Of a stretch of DNA of 64,000 bases, positions 23,276-34,892 are shown in pieces. Location of the stretch: positions 1 through 64,000 of the forward strand of contig WHVA01000334.1 of assembly GCA_015179125.1 (NCBI GenBank), written 5' to 3'. The translations under genes were made by a program, and so were the position numbers. Below the pieces are notes generated by a model. That model did no database searches. It was not told the DNA's origin and saw only the letters and a program-made list of their open reading frames with translations. The stretch comes from Gautieria morchelliformis (taxonomy: Eukaryota > Basidiomycota > Agaricomycetes > Gomphales > Gomphaceae). Position 1 is the first letter of the stretch; every line of letters begins with the position of its first letter.

Positions 23276-25478
23276 CTAGGTGGATACCCATGCTTCACAC
23301 GGGGGTGTAGGTCAAACGCATTGGGTAAATCAAACTTGGGATAAGTAAAACACATCTCATTGCAATTGAAAGTAGCTATAAGTAACAGATCAAGATAGGT
23401 AATGTCTCTACACATGTCTGCATGTGCCCAAGTATAGCGTGCATAGCATGTCCTCCATGCATAGCCTCGAATATAGGATGCTTATTGTGTCCCTGGTTTG
23501 TAACATGACCCCACACATAACATGTCCCCAAGTATAGTGTGTGTAGCATGTCCTCCATGCATAGTGTGTCTCCACATGTAGCATGTCCCCAAGTACAGTG
23601 TGCATGGCGTGTCTCACATGCATAGCATGTCCCTGGTTTGTAGCATGTCCCCAAACATAGCGTGTCCCTAAATTATAGCATGTGTGTCCCCCATGCATAG
23701 CGTGTCCACATGTGTAGCATGTCCCTACATGTAGTGTGTGTAGCATCTCCCTCAAGTATAGTGTGCAAAGTGTGTCCCCAATGCATAACATGTCCCCCAA
23801 GTATAGTGTGCATAGCATGTCCTTTGTTTGTAGCGTGTCCCCCAAGTATAGCATGTGTAGAATGTCCCTTGTTTGTAGTGTTTTCCCCTGTAGTGTGTCC
23901 CTTGTTTGTACCATGTCCCCCAAGCATAGTGTGTCCCCACATATAGTGTGCACATCCCCATGCATAGCGTGCGTGTCCCCAAGCATAGCGTGCATGTCCC
24001 CAAGCATAGCGTGCGTGTCCCCACGCATAACATTCGTGTCTCCATGCATACCATGAGTGTCTCCACACATAGCATGCGTGTCCCCAAGCATAGCGTGCGT
24101 GTCCCCACGCATAACATGCATGTCTCCATGCATAACATGCATGTCCCCATGCATAGTGTGTGTAGCATGCCCCTCAAGTATAGCATGCATAGCATGTCCC
24201 AATGGCATGTGTAGCATATCCCCAAGGGCCTCAAAGTGAAGCAAGCAGAGGCTGTTACTACTTATTAACTTTTAGCAAGCTCAGGGACATGTATCAATAT
24301 CTATTTTGTGACATATACAGACATAAATAAAATAGTCCAGGAAACCATATTTAAGCAGCTGTCATTAATTTTTAGCAAAGTCAGGATTATCTATTTTTTG
24401 AAAAAATGTCAAGAAAATGTCCAGTACATGTAAGCTGAAGCTGTTATTAATTTTAGCAAAGTTAGGGTTATCTATTTTTCGAAAATGTCAAAAAAATGCA
24501 CTGTACATTTAACCTGGAGCTGTTGTCAATTTTCACAAAGTCAGGATAATTTATTGATATCTATTTGCGAAAAAATGTCAAAAAAGTACAGTACATTGAA
24601 GCAGAAGCTGTTATTAATGCCCAGTCAAAGCCAGAGAAGCCCAGGGACTGACAGAGAAACCCAGAGCCATAGTAAGCCAGCCACCAGTATAGGTAAGCAG
24701 CTTTACAGTCCATAAAACAATAAAACAAACCACATTTAAAAGCAGAACCTATTGTCATTAATTTTAGAGGAAACTTATTGATGTCTATTTTCAAAAAAAA
24801 CCTGAAAAATATAGATATTACACTACAATTTTTTCACCACAGTCTGGGGATGTTATTTAAATCTATTTTCGAAAAAATTCAGAAAAATATAAAGCACATG
24901 TGACAATACAATATAATGAAAAAAAAGAAAGGAACCAATGAAATTACAAACACAAATAAAATAAAATACATGGCAATGCATTAAAAAAGAGATATTACCT
25001 ACCAATAGAAATCCAGCCAAGCCAATAGATAGCCAGCCAAGCCAAGCAAAAGATAGCTAGCCTGCCAAAGCAATAGACAGCCAGCCAGCTAAAGGAGGAG
25101 ACACCATAGAGAGCAGACAGCAGACAGAGCAGAGCAGACAGGGAACAGAGCAGACAGCAGCAAGAGGCATTGCCGGTGGGCAGATTCCTGCCATTCCATC
25201 CTTACCGTTCTGCCTTTATACCGTGCGCGCGCGTCGTGCACAGACCACGCGCGAACGGGTCACGTGACCGCTGCGCAGCGTTCGTTGCCAGCGCAGGGTT
25301 GAGCGCTGGAGCCCGCGAACCGCTCGCGCTCCAGGTTCACGCCGGTCTGCCGGTCACGTGACCGCTGCGCAGCGTTGGTGCTCGCGGCTGCGCCGCTCGC
25401 CGCTGACATAAGTTTTATGTAATATTATTTGTAAGCGGCGCCCACAACCTCCCACCGTGCTGCTTTCACCTATAGGAA
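23276..25478 (-). mobile_element. non-autonomous Helitron unit 3
   Basis: A unit of about 2.2 kb related to unit 1 at both ends. The 5' region (plus strand 25190-25478) shares with 21600-21770 a run of features: a tttatacc motif, paired GTCACGTGACC/GTCATGTGACC-like palindromes and a cccacaacc phrase. The middle holds a minisatellite (23400-24230), then repeated phrases built on tttagcaaagtcaggat and atctattt with runs of A (24240-24900). No gene was seen. Confidence 0.55.
23400..24235. repeat. minisatellite related to 20575-21175
   Basis: Degenerate tandem copies of units such as catagcgtgtccccaag and catgcatagcgtgcgtgtc. Because unit lengths are mostly multiples of three and stop-poor, long open frames arise on both strands. 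The longest is a minus-strand frame of 278 codons with repetitive Met-His-Gly-Asp-Thr residues. I regard these as by-products of the repeat. Confidence 0.8.
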
Positions 25479-25640
25479 CTAGGTGGATACCCGCGCTTCG
25501 CATGGGGGTGTAGGTCAAACGCCTTGGTAAGGTCAAACGCATCAGTAAGTCTAATGCATCAGTAAGTCTAACATATCAGTAAGGTCAAGTGCATTGGGGA
25601 AAATCAAAGTAATCAATTTGCATCAAGTAGATATCAGAAA

Positions 25641-27075
25641 TCAAGGAGCTCTAAGTAATACATCTTTATATACAATGTTGGTTGTGTTCAAACCCTCCTC
25701 AAGCAAGACCTTTACTTTGTTCCAGCTTGTTCCCCTTGAAACACCAACATACAACTGACCATGTCCAAACACTGGATATCTCAGGTCCAGCCCAACCGTA
25801 CCCAAAGACTGTCCCTGAGACTTGTTGATGGTCATTGCAAATGCCACATGCACTGGAAACTGTCTCCTCTGCAGCACAAATGGTAATTCTCCCTCTGATG
25901 GTGAAATAGTGATCCTGGGGATGAAAGCAGTATTTCCTGCATGTGGACCTGAGATGATCCTGACCTCCAACACTATTCCTCATCCTCACCAACCGCAACC
26001 TTGTCCCATTGCATAGTCCTTGCTTCTTATCCAAATTGCGCAACATCATCAGAGGCACTCCAGGCTTGACATCCAAGTGAGCAGGAGGAAGACTGCCCAT
26101 CTCTATGGAATTCAGATACTCCACAGGATACTGCTCTGCAAAGTCAGTTTCCTTGACAGAATCTGCACAGTGGAAGACCTGAGCATCACCTGGAAACTGC
26201 CTCAACACCATGGAATTGATCTCATTGACCTCAGTATTTCTGGGACAGAGGATGGCCCACTCCAAGAAATAATTGTCCTGGGCAGGGACTGCATTGCCAA
26301 TGCCAGGGTATATTTCCTGGATCAGCTCTGCAATTCCAGGGCCACAAACCATGTGTTGAGGGAGTGAGAAGGTATGATCTAGTGGGAGATCCTTTCCCTG
26401 ACCCACATTCTGCAGCCATTCTGCAAACCTGGCTCTGTCAGGGTCATTTCTCACCCGCATATTCTCTGTCAGATGGAGGACCTTGATCTTTGGCCACAGA
26501 TATGACTTCTGAAGGGTAGCTCCCACGATATCCTCCTTGGAGCCTTTGGGGACAATTGGGAGAGTCTGCTGAAAGTCACCTCCAAAGGCAACCATGATGC
26601 CACCAAAGGGTCGGTCAGGCTGGTCAAGGAAATCCCTCAGTGTCCTGTCAATGGCCTCTATGGCATGGTGATGCTGCATTGCAGCCTCATCCCAAATGAT
26701 GAGCCTGGCCAGTATTAGCATATCAGCCTGGTCAGAGTTCTTTTTGATGGAGGAGAGAGAGCCCTCATGGACAGGAATTGGAATTCCAAGCATGCTGTGA
26801 GAGGTTGTACCATTAGTGAGGATAAGTGCAGCCATTGCAGATGAGGCTACAGCAAGCACAATGAGATTCTCCGCTCTACAGGAGTGGATTAGGGTGTTCC
26901 ACGTGAATGATTTCCCAGCACCACCTGAGCCAGTGACAAAAAACATTTGTCAATTAGGTTTCTCCTGAGCATCTATGTCCAGTGCCGACTGTAATATCTG
27001 ATCATGTGCAGACCTTTGCCCCTCATTCAGCTTGGGAACCTCCTCATCAGCCTTCTGCCTCTCTTGAACAGGGTC
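25641..27075 (-). pseudogene. Helitron Pif1-like helicase, C-terminal fragment
   Basis: The helicase half of a Helitron RepHel protein; superfamily 1B, it unwinds DNA during rolling-circle transposition. Motifs in order on the minus strand: LNEGQRSAHDQIL, Walker A in MFFVTGSGGAGKSF, Walker B-like IIWDEAAM, MVAFGGDFQQTLPIVP, LHLTENMRV, and near the end MTINKSQGQSLGTVGLDL and YVGVSRGTS. An in-frame TGA lies just before Walker A (near 26950), and a frameshift near 25970 separates the last motifs. The N-terminal HUH nuclease is missing. The nearest intact relatives would be fungal Helitrons. Confidence 0.88.
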
Positions 27076-27149
27076 ATAGAAATTCCGATAAGTAAAACTC
27101 ATCTCGTTGCAATTGACAGTAGCTCTAAGTAACACATCAAGGTGGGTAA

Positions 27150-27575
27150 TGTCTCTACACATGTCTGCGTGTCCCCAAGTATAGTGTGCATAGCATACCC
27201 TCCATGCATAGTGTGTCCCTCAAGTATAGTGTGCATAGTGTGTCCCTGGTTTGTAGCATGTCCCCAAGTATAGTGTGCATAGCATGTCCTTTGTTTGTAG
27301 CATGTCCCCCAAGTATAGCATGTGTAGAATGTCCCTTGTTTGTAGTGTGTTCCCATGCATAGTGTGTGTAGTGTGTCCCTTGTTTGTACTGTGTCCCCCA
27401 CTCATAGCGTGTCTGTCCCCAAGCATAGTGTGTCCCCACTCATAGCATGTCTGTCCCCAAGCATAGTGCATCCCCACATATAGTGTGTACATCCCCATGC
27501 ATAGTGTGCATGTCCCCATGCATAGGGTGTCTCCACGCATAGCATGTGTGTCCCAATGGTATGTGTAGCATATCC
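27150..27575. repeat. minisatellite, third array
   Basis: Same unit type as 23400-24235 (catagtgtgtccccaag and variants). With the following AT-rich sequence to 27904 it forms a partial duplicate of 23343-24569. Confidence 0.8.
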
Positions 27576-30204
27576 CCAAGGGCCTCAAAGTGAAGCAAGC
27601 AGAGGCTGTTACTTATTATTAACTTTTAGCAAACTCAGGAACATGTATCAAGATCTATTTTGTGACATATACTGACATAAATAAAATAGTCCAGGAAACC
27701 CTATTTAAGCAGCTGCTGTCATTAATTTTAGCAAAGTCAGGATTATCTATTTTTCGAAAATGTGTCAAGAAAATGTCCAGTACATGTAAGCTGAAGCTGT
27801 TATTAATTTTAGCAAAGTTAGGATAATCTATTTTTTGAAAAATGTCAAAAATGCACTGTACATTTAAGCTGGAGTTGTTTCACAAAGTCAGGATAATTTA
27901 TTGATATCTATTTATAAGGCCATTTATGTCGTCAAATGCCCCGGATTTCGACATATGTTGCTTCTGCTTCAGGAAACCCTTTCTGACAAAGATATCCCAC
28001 ATCATACAACAACCCAGTCGTTAATAGTGTGGGCATGGGAGACTCAATTTGAAGAACTCAAGGAAGAATTACCGGTGTGCCCCAATGTATTACCAATATC
28101 CATATTCTCATATGGGCTTAGTATGCGGCTGGGAAAATTTCACTTACAATGGATGGGTGGGACGATAAGTCTATGCGTGCTATATTGCAGTAACCGCTCA
28201 TTACCTACGACGGTCAATATGTCCTACTTCAAAAACTATACAAGGACTGCTGGAGATGTATGCAGCACTCGTAGGATTTTTACCAATGCCAGGCCGCCAC
28301 TTTGGTCAGGATCTCACGAAGGGGCTCGTTTTTGTTACTGATCATGCAGGAATCACTGACAAGGTATGTTTTGACGGAGATGGCTAAAGCCGGTGACCAT
28401 CTATTATCACACTAGATTGGGTTTATTACAACAGATGGTGCCTCATATATGGCAGCGATGGTACAAGACTTTGAGGCTATCCTGAGGAACCTGTTTATTG
28501 ACTTTGAGAGCAAAGAGTGGCACATTGTGTATGTAATTTTATCTAGTTATTTTACTTGCATCCTGATTGCCAGCTTAGGTGTTTCCCCCACTGACTTCAT
28601 ACTTCAGTTACAGCGATGCTTCATGGGTGTACTAATGAAGTTGCGCTACAGAACACTACTAATGAGTTTGAGTCCCTTGAGAGGGAACCTGAGAATCCTG
28701 ATACACAAACCATGGCAGACGCACTTCAGTGAGACCCCATGGCAATTGTGCGCAATATTATCAACAATGTGAGGGCATCGCAGTTACGTTGTGAAGAATT
28801 TAAAGAGGTCATTGAATACAGTAATCGACAGTCTCAGTGGGAGGACAAAGATGGGCATAAGTATAGTCTTCCAGTCTTAGCTCTACTCTGTGACAATCCA
28901 CTTCGCTGGGGTTCAACATATATTATGTTGGAACAGTTTTTTCCTTCAAGCCGTAAGTGACTAATTAATTTACTAGCAAATACTCATGTACACTCTCAAG
29001 CCGATATATCTTAACCCTGGTATCATCAACATGCTTTTCAAGAGTAGACTTACGCCATGTGAGTGGAAAGTACTGGAAAGCATCAAGGAGATACTGGAGG
29101 TATGTACACTATTCTCTGTTGAAACAACAATCTTCAATGATTTTATGATATCAGCCTGCACATGCGCTACAGTCTGTAATGTGCTTGGAGTCGACCCCTG
29201 TGCTTGCCTGTGTTGTCCCAGCATTCAATTCCCTTCTGAGTGCTTGGTCATGTATGTGTGAGCAACCTGCAAAATCACATCTGAGACCAATGCTTCAAGC
29301 TGGCATTGACAAGCTATGCAGTCAGTACAACGACACTTGCTTTTCAAAGTCTTCGATCATTTGCATAGGTAATCCCTCGTTCTTGTTTTTGTGTAATGTT
29401 GTTCGGCTAACCTGTGCCTCAGTTCTTCATCTAGCCCTTTGTTTCTGATGGCTTGAAGAAATTTGGCCAGAACACCATGTAGTATATGCCAAACAAGTGA
29501 TAAAGGAAGAGGTAATAAAAATCATGAACTACTCATTAACTGCACTATATTGTTCGCTTAGACAGTATCGTGAGAATCACCTTGATGCCCAACCATCACA
29601 TAGTGCACCGAAGCACCATTCACCATCCAAGAATGCATTTAATATTTTGTTTGGCAAAAGGCGCTCCGCATCATACCACTGGTTGGCCCCAGCACACACC
29701 CTCTGTCAATGAGGAGTTCAACTCATATTGCCACACACCGAACTGGCCTGATATCTATTCCCTTGACCTTGTCAGTTGGTGGGAGTAAGCACTTAATATT
29801 GTGTGCTACAAGCAAACTAACACTATTATCAGCATCACGAAGACCACTACCCCATCCTCTTTCTCCTGTCGCTCGATTACCTCCCAGCGCAGGCATCCTC
29901 CGTGCCATCGGAGAGAGCCTTCTCCTCCAGTGCTGAGACAGATACATGTCGCAGAAACCGAATCAGCCCAGACCTTATGGAAAAGCCTCAGATGCTGAAA
30001 TTCCTGCTTAGGAAAGCACTATTGGACTTCACTGCTGGTGGGAAGTGTGATGAAAATGATCTAGAGTTAGAAAATGACTGCAAGGATGGAAGGGTGCAGA
30101 CACTCAGCAGCCGCATGAAAAATCAGAGGCTTCATAACCCAGTGGCGGAAACTAGTAGCGAACAGGACAGCGACGATAGCTTGTCATCTGGATTTGATGG
30201 GTAG

Positions 30205-31064
30205 GGTAGAAAACAACGCAAAATACTTAATTTTGTGGGGTATTAATAACATAATGTGCAAAATAACAAAGAGCCCGCGTTGCTTTCCTCTCGTCTCCAC
30301 CTTGAGATCTGAAAATAGAGATGGGAGGCTGAGCAGTGCAGAGCACACCACACTCAGGTGTGGCCGCATGCCTCTGAAGGCAGAGCTGATGTGGAGCGAT
30401 AGTCCCAGTCTGCCCAGACTCCGTAGGGCTGTGGAATCTAGAGCAGAGCATCGAATTGAGAGACCAGTGGGATAGATGAGCATGTACAGTATGGCAGCGT
30501 CATAGTGCAGGGGCTGTCCTTTCCGGGAGATGCTGCCATGCCTCTGCAGCGAGCCTGCCTGTGACGGAGTACCATGGGACACTTCAGTCAAGAGCACTCT
30601 GAGCCTTTGCTGCTTCGAAACCTGATTCTGCTTGACCCTATTAATGCTGTTGATGTCCATTCCGAACCCTTGCTCCTGTCCAGGTGGGATCCGCAACCTC
30701 AATTCACTCTGGACACAGGCCTTCTCCAAGTCGCTGTCCCAGTGGCATGCTACCGCATGCCAGGCAAGGACAACAGCGCAGTCCAGAGTGTATGGAGATG
30801 GCAAGGACTTCGACATCAATGTCTCCATCTCCAGGAGCATGTTCGATGTGCCAGGTGAAAGTCACAGAAGAGAGGGCCAAAGTCTGCAGCAATACCGGTT
30901 GCATGATGAAGCCACATGACTCGGGCTCCAGGCTGGCAGTTCGAAGCCGGCTGGAAGCTGAACCAGACCATTAGTATTGGTTCGGCTTCACTTGGATATA
31001 GCTCAGCGCAGCTTATTAATGGTTTGGCTTGGCTTGAACCCAAAACCGAACCTCAGCAACACTA
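30205..31064. other. hAT 3' non-coding region and right end
   Basis: The sequence between the end of the transposase and the right terminus of the hAT element. The last 150 bases are rich in GGCTTGGC and GGTTCGG motifs, the degenerate subterminal repeats usual in hAT ends. A minus-strand open frame (30184-30840, 218 codons) has no motif and overlaps the transposase tail, so I do not call it a gene. Confidence 0.45.
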
Positions 31065-33199
31065 TGCGTAGTGTAGTGAAAGGAATAAGGAGAACAAGGA
31101 ACGCAGCAGAGAACAGGGATTTCTTGTTCTCTGCAAGACAAATGATCATAGCATAATTAGACTAGTCTCCATGTATTTAAGGCAGTGATGAGAATTGCTG
31201 CAGGCTATCGAATCAACTACCGGAACTCTAATCTACTTCGACCTACATCAACATCGGTAAAATTAAAAGGCAGCACATTAATACAGTGGATGTCCGGTTA
31301 TTAATCGACCATGTGCGCTGGAGGGTAAATATCACCTTGCGTGATGTAGGTGTTCGTAAGCACACCACATTCTATCACTAGAGGCCGGTGTTGCCGGTGA
31401 GGCCCTTGTCAACAGTAATACACGGTTCACCGGGGCCGGTGCCACCTGGCACCAACCACCGCTGACTTTCGGCGGTCAACGGTGGCAATTACCATGAAGC
31501 ACTCACACCCACTCTCACCCACCCTCGATCTGCACCGCACGCTGGTGTGCGTTGTCACACAACACGTGGCACCGTTGCCCAACATGTCCCATTGCATGTC
31601 GCTTGCACCCAACACCAAGTGGCGGCCATTGGTGCACCATTGAGTTCTGCGAGGACCCTCATCCCCACTCACTCCCCCTCTCAGGTGAGCGCAGTTATTT
31701 AACATTCTGCGCTGACACTCACCGCTGCATAAGAGGCAATGTGCAGTTTGGAAAGCAGAAATCACGGCATGCTGAGAATTGCTTTAGTTGGCACGGATCA
31801 AGGCTGTGATCCGCTTGATTTGTTCAAAAGTAGAGGCTGGAGAAGGGAATGCAAGGCTCGTCACTGAGCGTGCACCCACATGATAGACATTCACAGAAAC
31901 TAGCGTCATCTCACAAATTAAAACTTGGCAGCATCGATGTAGATCATGCTGTGAACTGTCTGCAGCAGGTTCTGTGCACGAGCTGAGAACTGGTCCAAAT
32001 ATAGCGCACTGCAGTGATTGCTATTATAGGACAACATACTTTTCAGTTTTGTAAACAAGCAATGACATGGCCCAGGCTTCTACACCTTCCTTTGTTTTGC
32101 ACTGAGCATATTTGTTCTCAATCTATATTAACTGAACAGCCCTGCTCATGATGCTCGTCCATCATGTGGCCTTGCCTGTCTGCAGCAGTGTTACATAAGA
32201 CTGAGCAAACAGTGAAGCACTAGTTGAGCATACTTTTCAGGTGAGTAAGTGTCCACTAGGTCCGTGAGTGCAGGGATTGTGAGGACGAAGTACTCAGTGC
32301 CTGTGGAGGTCTTCCTTTGAAAGACCTCCATGACATGTTGGAGTATCTCAGTCCCCAGGGCCCCAGCTCCTGGCAACGAAAATACTGATTGCATGGGTAG
32401 CATCCACAGTCCGCTTTGATGTACCTGGATGGTGACCAAGAGACATCTCGGTCACTTGAGGGTGGGGAGGGAGGTGTCTCTGATGTGGTGCAAGCCTCAG
32501 GAGGTGCGGGAGGTGGGGGCCCGGTGAGAGACGTCGCCGCCTGAGTGTCAGGGGACACCCTGTTTTCCAGTTCTGACACCATGCCAAGTTCCGACTCCAT
32601 TTCTGACTCCACTTCCAGTTCCGCTTCAATTTCCGACTCCGCTTTCGGAAATGGTTCTGCTTCTGGGAGAACTTCCACCAGTTCTGTTCGCTTTGCCAAT
32701 TCCACTCCACTTTCCGACATCCGCTCTTGGAACATTGTCAGAAGTCAAGCGACTCGCGTAGTATGTGGCATCAAGGGTTGCTCAAGGGTCAGGGAGGTCA
32801 GGGGAATGCAGGGTTGATGGCAAGTGCTGAGCGTTGTCCCTAGCTGCGGAGCGTAGTATAATGCGGGCTCGCTGACATTGGGGGTCCTTAGACTTTTCTC
32901 TTTGGATTTCCCCTTGTCAGGTGAGAATCCCTTCTCTTGTGTACTCTGTTCATTTATACATACTTCGGATTTCCCCTTGTCAGTTGTGTGGTAGTGTGAT
33001 CTCCACAACTAGCTAGGGTTGCCCTTATAGCAGAAAAGTCTCTCCCTTAGAGGACCGGCGGTCGTACTGCGTGTCGCATTCGCCATAGGTGCATTCGGAA
33101 TCGGAGACAGCGACTCGGAGATCGTGACCTCTTCCATGCACATGGCGTACGGCGTACGACAGCCCCTCTTCTTATGTGGAGCTGCCAACCCTGGAAATC
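31065..33199. other. decayed repeat region between hAT and Gypsy
   Basis: It includes the block 31258-31378 related to 14461-14680, a short phrase at 31379-31412 resembling 3833-3870, and from about 32500 a stretch with many ttccgactcc-like repeats. The part nearest 33200 (two copies of atttccccttgtcag near 32906 and 32970) may be decayed Gypsy LTR or leader. Open frames at 32191-32439 and 32256-32735 on the minus strand are low complexity or unrecognised. Confidence 0.35.
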
Positions 33200-34401
33200 C
33201 CGTCCCATACTTCTCCTCCTTCAGACATGGATCCAGATGATCATCTTTGGAATGTGGAGGAGGAGTTGACGCAGAACCGGATGAAGACCGACGCAATTGA
33301 AACAGCCTTACAAATGATTTTGGCTAAGTTAGATATTCCATGAAGTGGTGGAAATGTGATGCAGGATGAGTCGTATTTCAGAAAAGTGGAAGTGGCGGAA
33401 GAGAGGATCTCTGCAAAGTTGGCAAAAGTCAAACCCGCAACTCTTGCGGACTTTGATGGAGATTGGGAGAAGGGATGCGCATTCTTCAACACATGCAGCA
33501 TCTACTTCACAATTGTCGGAGACCTCTTTCTGAACGACCAGGCTCAGATTCACTGGGCATTGTTCTTTTTCAAGTTGGACTGCGCAGCCCGTTTTGCAAA
33601 CAAGGTGATCTGACATGAAGCAAAGGGCAAGGGAAACTACTTCCGGGACTGGGATGCCTTTGAAAAAACCTTTTCCAACTAGTTCTGCCCGAAATGAGCA
33701 ACTCACAGCCCTTATGAAGCTTGAGGGGACCAGCTGGTACCAGGCCAAGGATCCGGTCGATGACTACATCGATCACTTCCAGGAGCTCATCGACCTTGTG
33801 GAGTATGAGGACGACAAGACGATCGTCATCAAATTCCGACAGGGACTTGATCTGACACTCCAGAACCAAGTTGCACTGCTTGGGGATGGAGCTCCAGATT
33901 TTGATGACCTGGAAGGGTGGTACCAGGCTGTGCAGGGGGTGTCCGGAAACAGGGAAGTGAATGAGGCCTTTGTGGAGACGAACCGGAACATGACATGCAG
34001 TTCCGCTCCTCCTAATCCACCTGCACCGAAACCCGGAACAGCATTCATTCCGACACGGAAAATATTTCCAACGGTTGTTCTGCCTGCCCCTACTAGGAAC
34101 CCCCTCCCTCGAAGAGTGGCCCCGCCCCAATGGATGTTGACCGCATGCGTGGAAAAGGCAATGGAACTGTCACCTGCTTCTGATGCTGACAGCCAGGTCA
34201 CTATGCCCACGAGTGCCCCCAAGCTTTTGACATCCGGTTTATGACCACAGAGGAGAAACTTGAGCTCCTCCCAGAGTTCCTCACACCGGCAGACATAAGC
34301 AGAGTGCCCACTGTGGAAGAAAGTTCTGAAAATGTGGAACATGGGGCGTCGGAAATGGAAGATGCATCGGATTTTGTGACGCGCAGCGGGTGAGATGTGT
34401 G

Positions 34402-34886
34402 TGTTGGGTGCATATATGCTCCTGCACCAAAATCAAGCATAATATATTCGATTTACTGTATGGTGTTTCAATCTCTTCTCAGATTGTTCTTGTACCATGC
34501 ATTCACTTCTCTGTTTATTTTCAAAATTTTCTAGTCACTCCCTACCTCTCCATTTCATTTTGTTATTCCTATTTTCACAAGCGGCTGCACCCAGCGGAGT
34601 TTTAAATGACTTCGACGCGCGCCTTGGGCGCTAAAGGGCCGGGTGCAGGTATATGCATTCTGAGACAGGATTGTACTCCTCTCTCAGTGACAATAAATTC
34701 ACTGAGAGAGGCGAGTAATATTCTTCATATTTACATAGCATGTTGACTGAAAATCATGTAGTGTGTTTGATTCTAGGTATTGTATCAATATAACAGTGAC
34801 AATAAATTCACTGAGAGAGTGTATTTGATTCTAGCTTTCTAAGAACTCTACCGAACCTTCCCTGCCATAGCCCCTAGTTGCTGACA
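34402..34886 (+). repeat. Copia 5' LTR
   Basis: Begins TGTTGGGTGC and ends CTGACA. It contains two copies of an inverted repeat built on ctctctcagtg and cactgagagag, which can fold as hairpins. It is almost identical to 39659-40146. Confidence 0.9.
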
Positions 34887-34892
34887 AGGGTT

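Larger units (their letters stand above)
19526..27904 (-). mobile_element. tandem Helitron array inside a hAT intron
   Basis: Four Helitron-type 3' ends, all in the minus orientation, start at 19526, 21771, 23276 and 25479. Each reads ctaggtgg, then a GC-rich hairpin, then a shared subterminal sequence (ggtcaaacgc). Read on the minus strand, this is a hairpin about 10 bases before a terminal CTAG, as in Helitrons. The outermost end at 19526 is preceded by A, as expected for insertion between A and T. The other boundary is near 27904-27912, where hAT intron sequence resumes shortly before exon GCCATTTATGTCGTC. The insertion added no target duplication that I can see. Confidence 0.75.
25479..27904 (-). 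mobile_element. Helitron unit 4 with helicase remnant
   Basis: It starts with a Helitron 3' end at 25479, then the helicase remnant (25641-27070), then a segment (27085-27904) that duplicates 23343-24569 of unit 3, including its minisatellite and AT-rich repeats. No HUH Rep domain is present, so the unit is a fragment or composite and not an autonomous Helitron. Confidence 0.55.
18525..30204 (+). pseudogene. hAT transposase gene, split by Helitron insertion
   Basis: An RNase H-like DDE transposase of the hAT superfamily. The 5' part (18525-19479) has a basic, Pro-rich N-terminus, a BED-type zinc finger (MWHFFKRGATRTTCAYCKYV, then LRDHIEEYH) and ends at AFANWIVADDQ followed by a GT donor. The 3' part resumes at 27917 with AIYVVKCPGFRHMLLLLQET. 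It runs through IVWAWETQFEEL and ends with the dimerisation region VPSERAFSSSAETDTCRRNR and RISPDLMEKPQMLKFLLRK. About 8.4 kb of Helitron sequence sits inside the intron between the two parts. In-frame stops (for example after ACNEDER near 18852 and after CKYVKA near 19220) show that the gene is dead independently of the insertion. Confidence 0.8.
14809..31064 (+). mobile_element. composite hAT transposon with captured and nested sequence
   Basis: The proposed left end tagtgttgc (14809) matches the reverse complement of the right end gcaacacta (ending 31064). The flanking octamers cgcgtggt (14801-14808) and tgcgtagt (31065-31072) agree at six of eight positions, both differences being C-to-T or G-to-A type. 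Both ends carry related subterminal GGTTCGG/GGCTTGGC motifs. Inside lie an eIF3c gene fragment, a solo LTR-like insert, an unidentified coding fragment and the hAT transposase gene split by Helitrons. hAT elements make 8-base duplications and have short inverted repeats starting YAGTG. The left end could instead belong to a separate small hAT element, so the outer limits are less certain than the transposase itself. Confidence 0.5.

Noticed and set aside
23408-24244. Minus-strand open frame of 278 codons and several overlapping plus-strand frames
   Set aside because: It lies wholly within a tandem minisatellite whose unit length is a multiple of three and lacks stops; there is no domain, no intron structure and no consistent start.
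19526-27904. Starship-type giant element
   Set aside because: No tyrosine-recombinase captain gene was seen, and the termini are CTAG plus hairpin, typical of Helitrons.
30184-30840. Minus-strand open frame of 218 codons
   Set aside because: It overlaps the end of the hAT transposase on the other strand, has no recognisable motif, and similarly long frames appear on both strands here.
32256-32735. Minus-strand Glu/Pro-rich frame of 159 codons
   Set aside because: The composition comes from repeated ttccgactcc-type sequence; the opposite strand is open as well and reads Ser-rich, so it is low-complexity filler next to a decayed Gypsy element.
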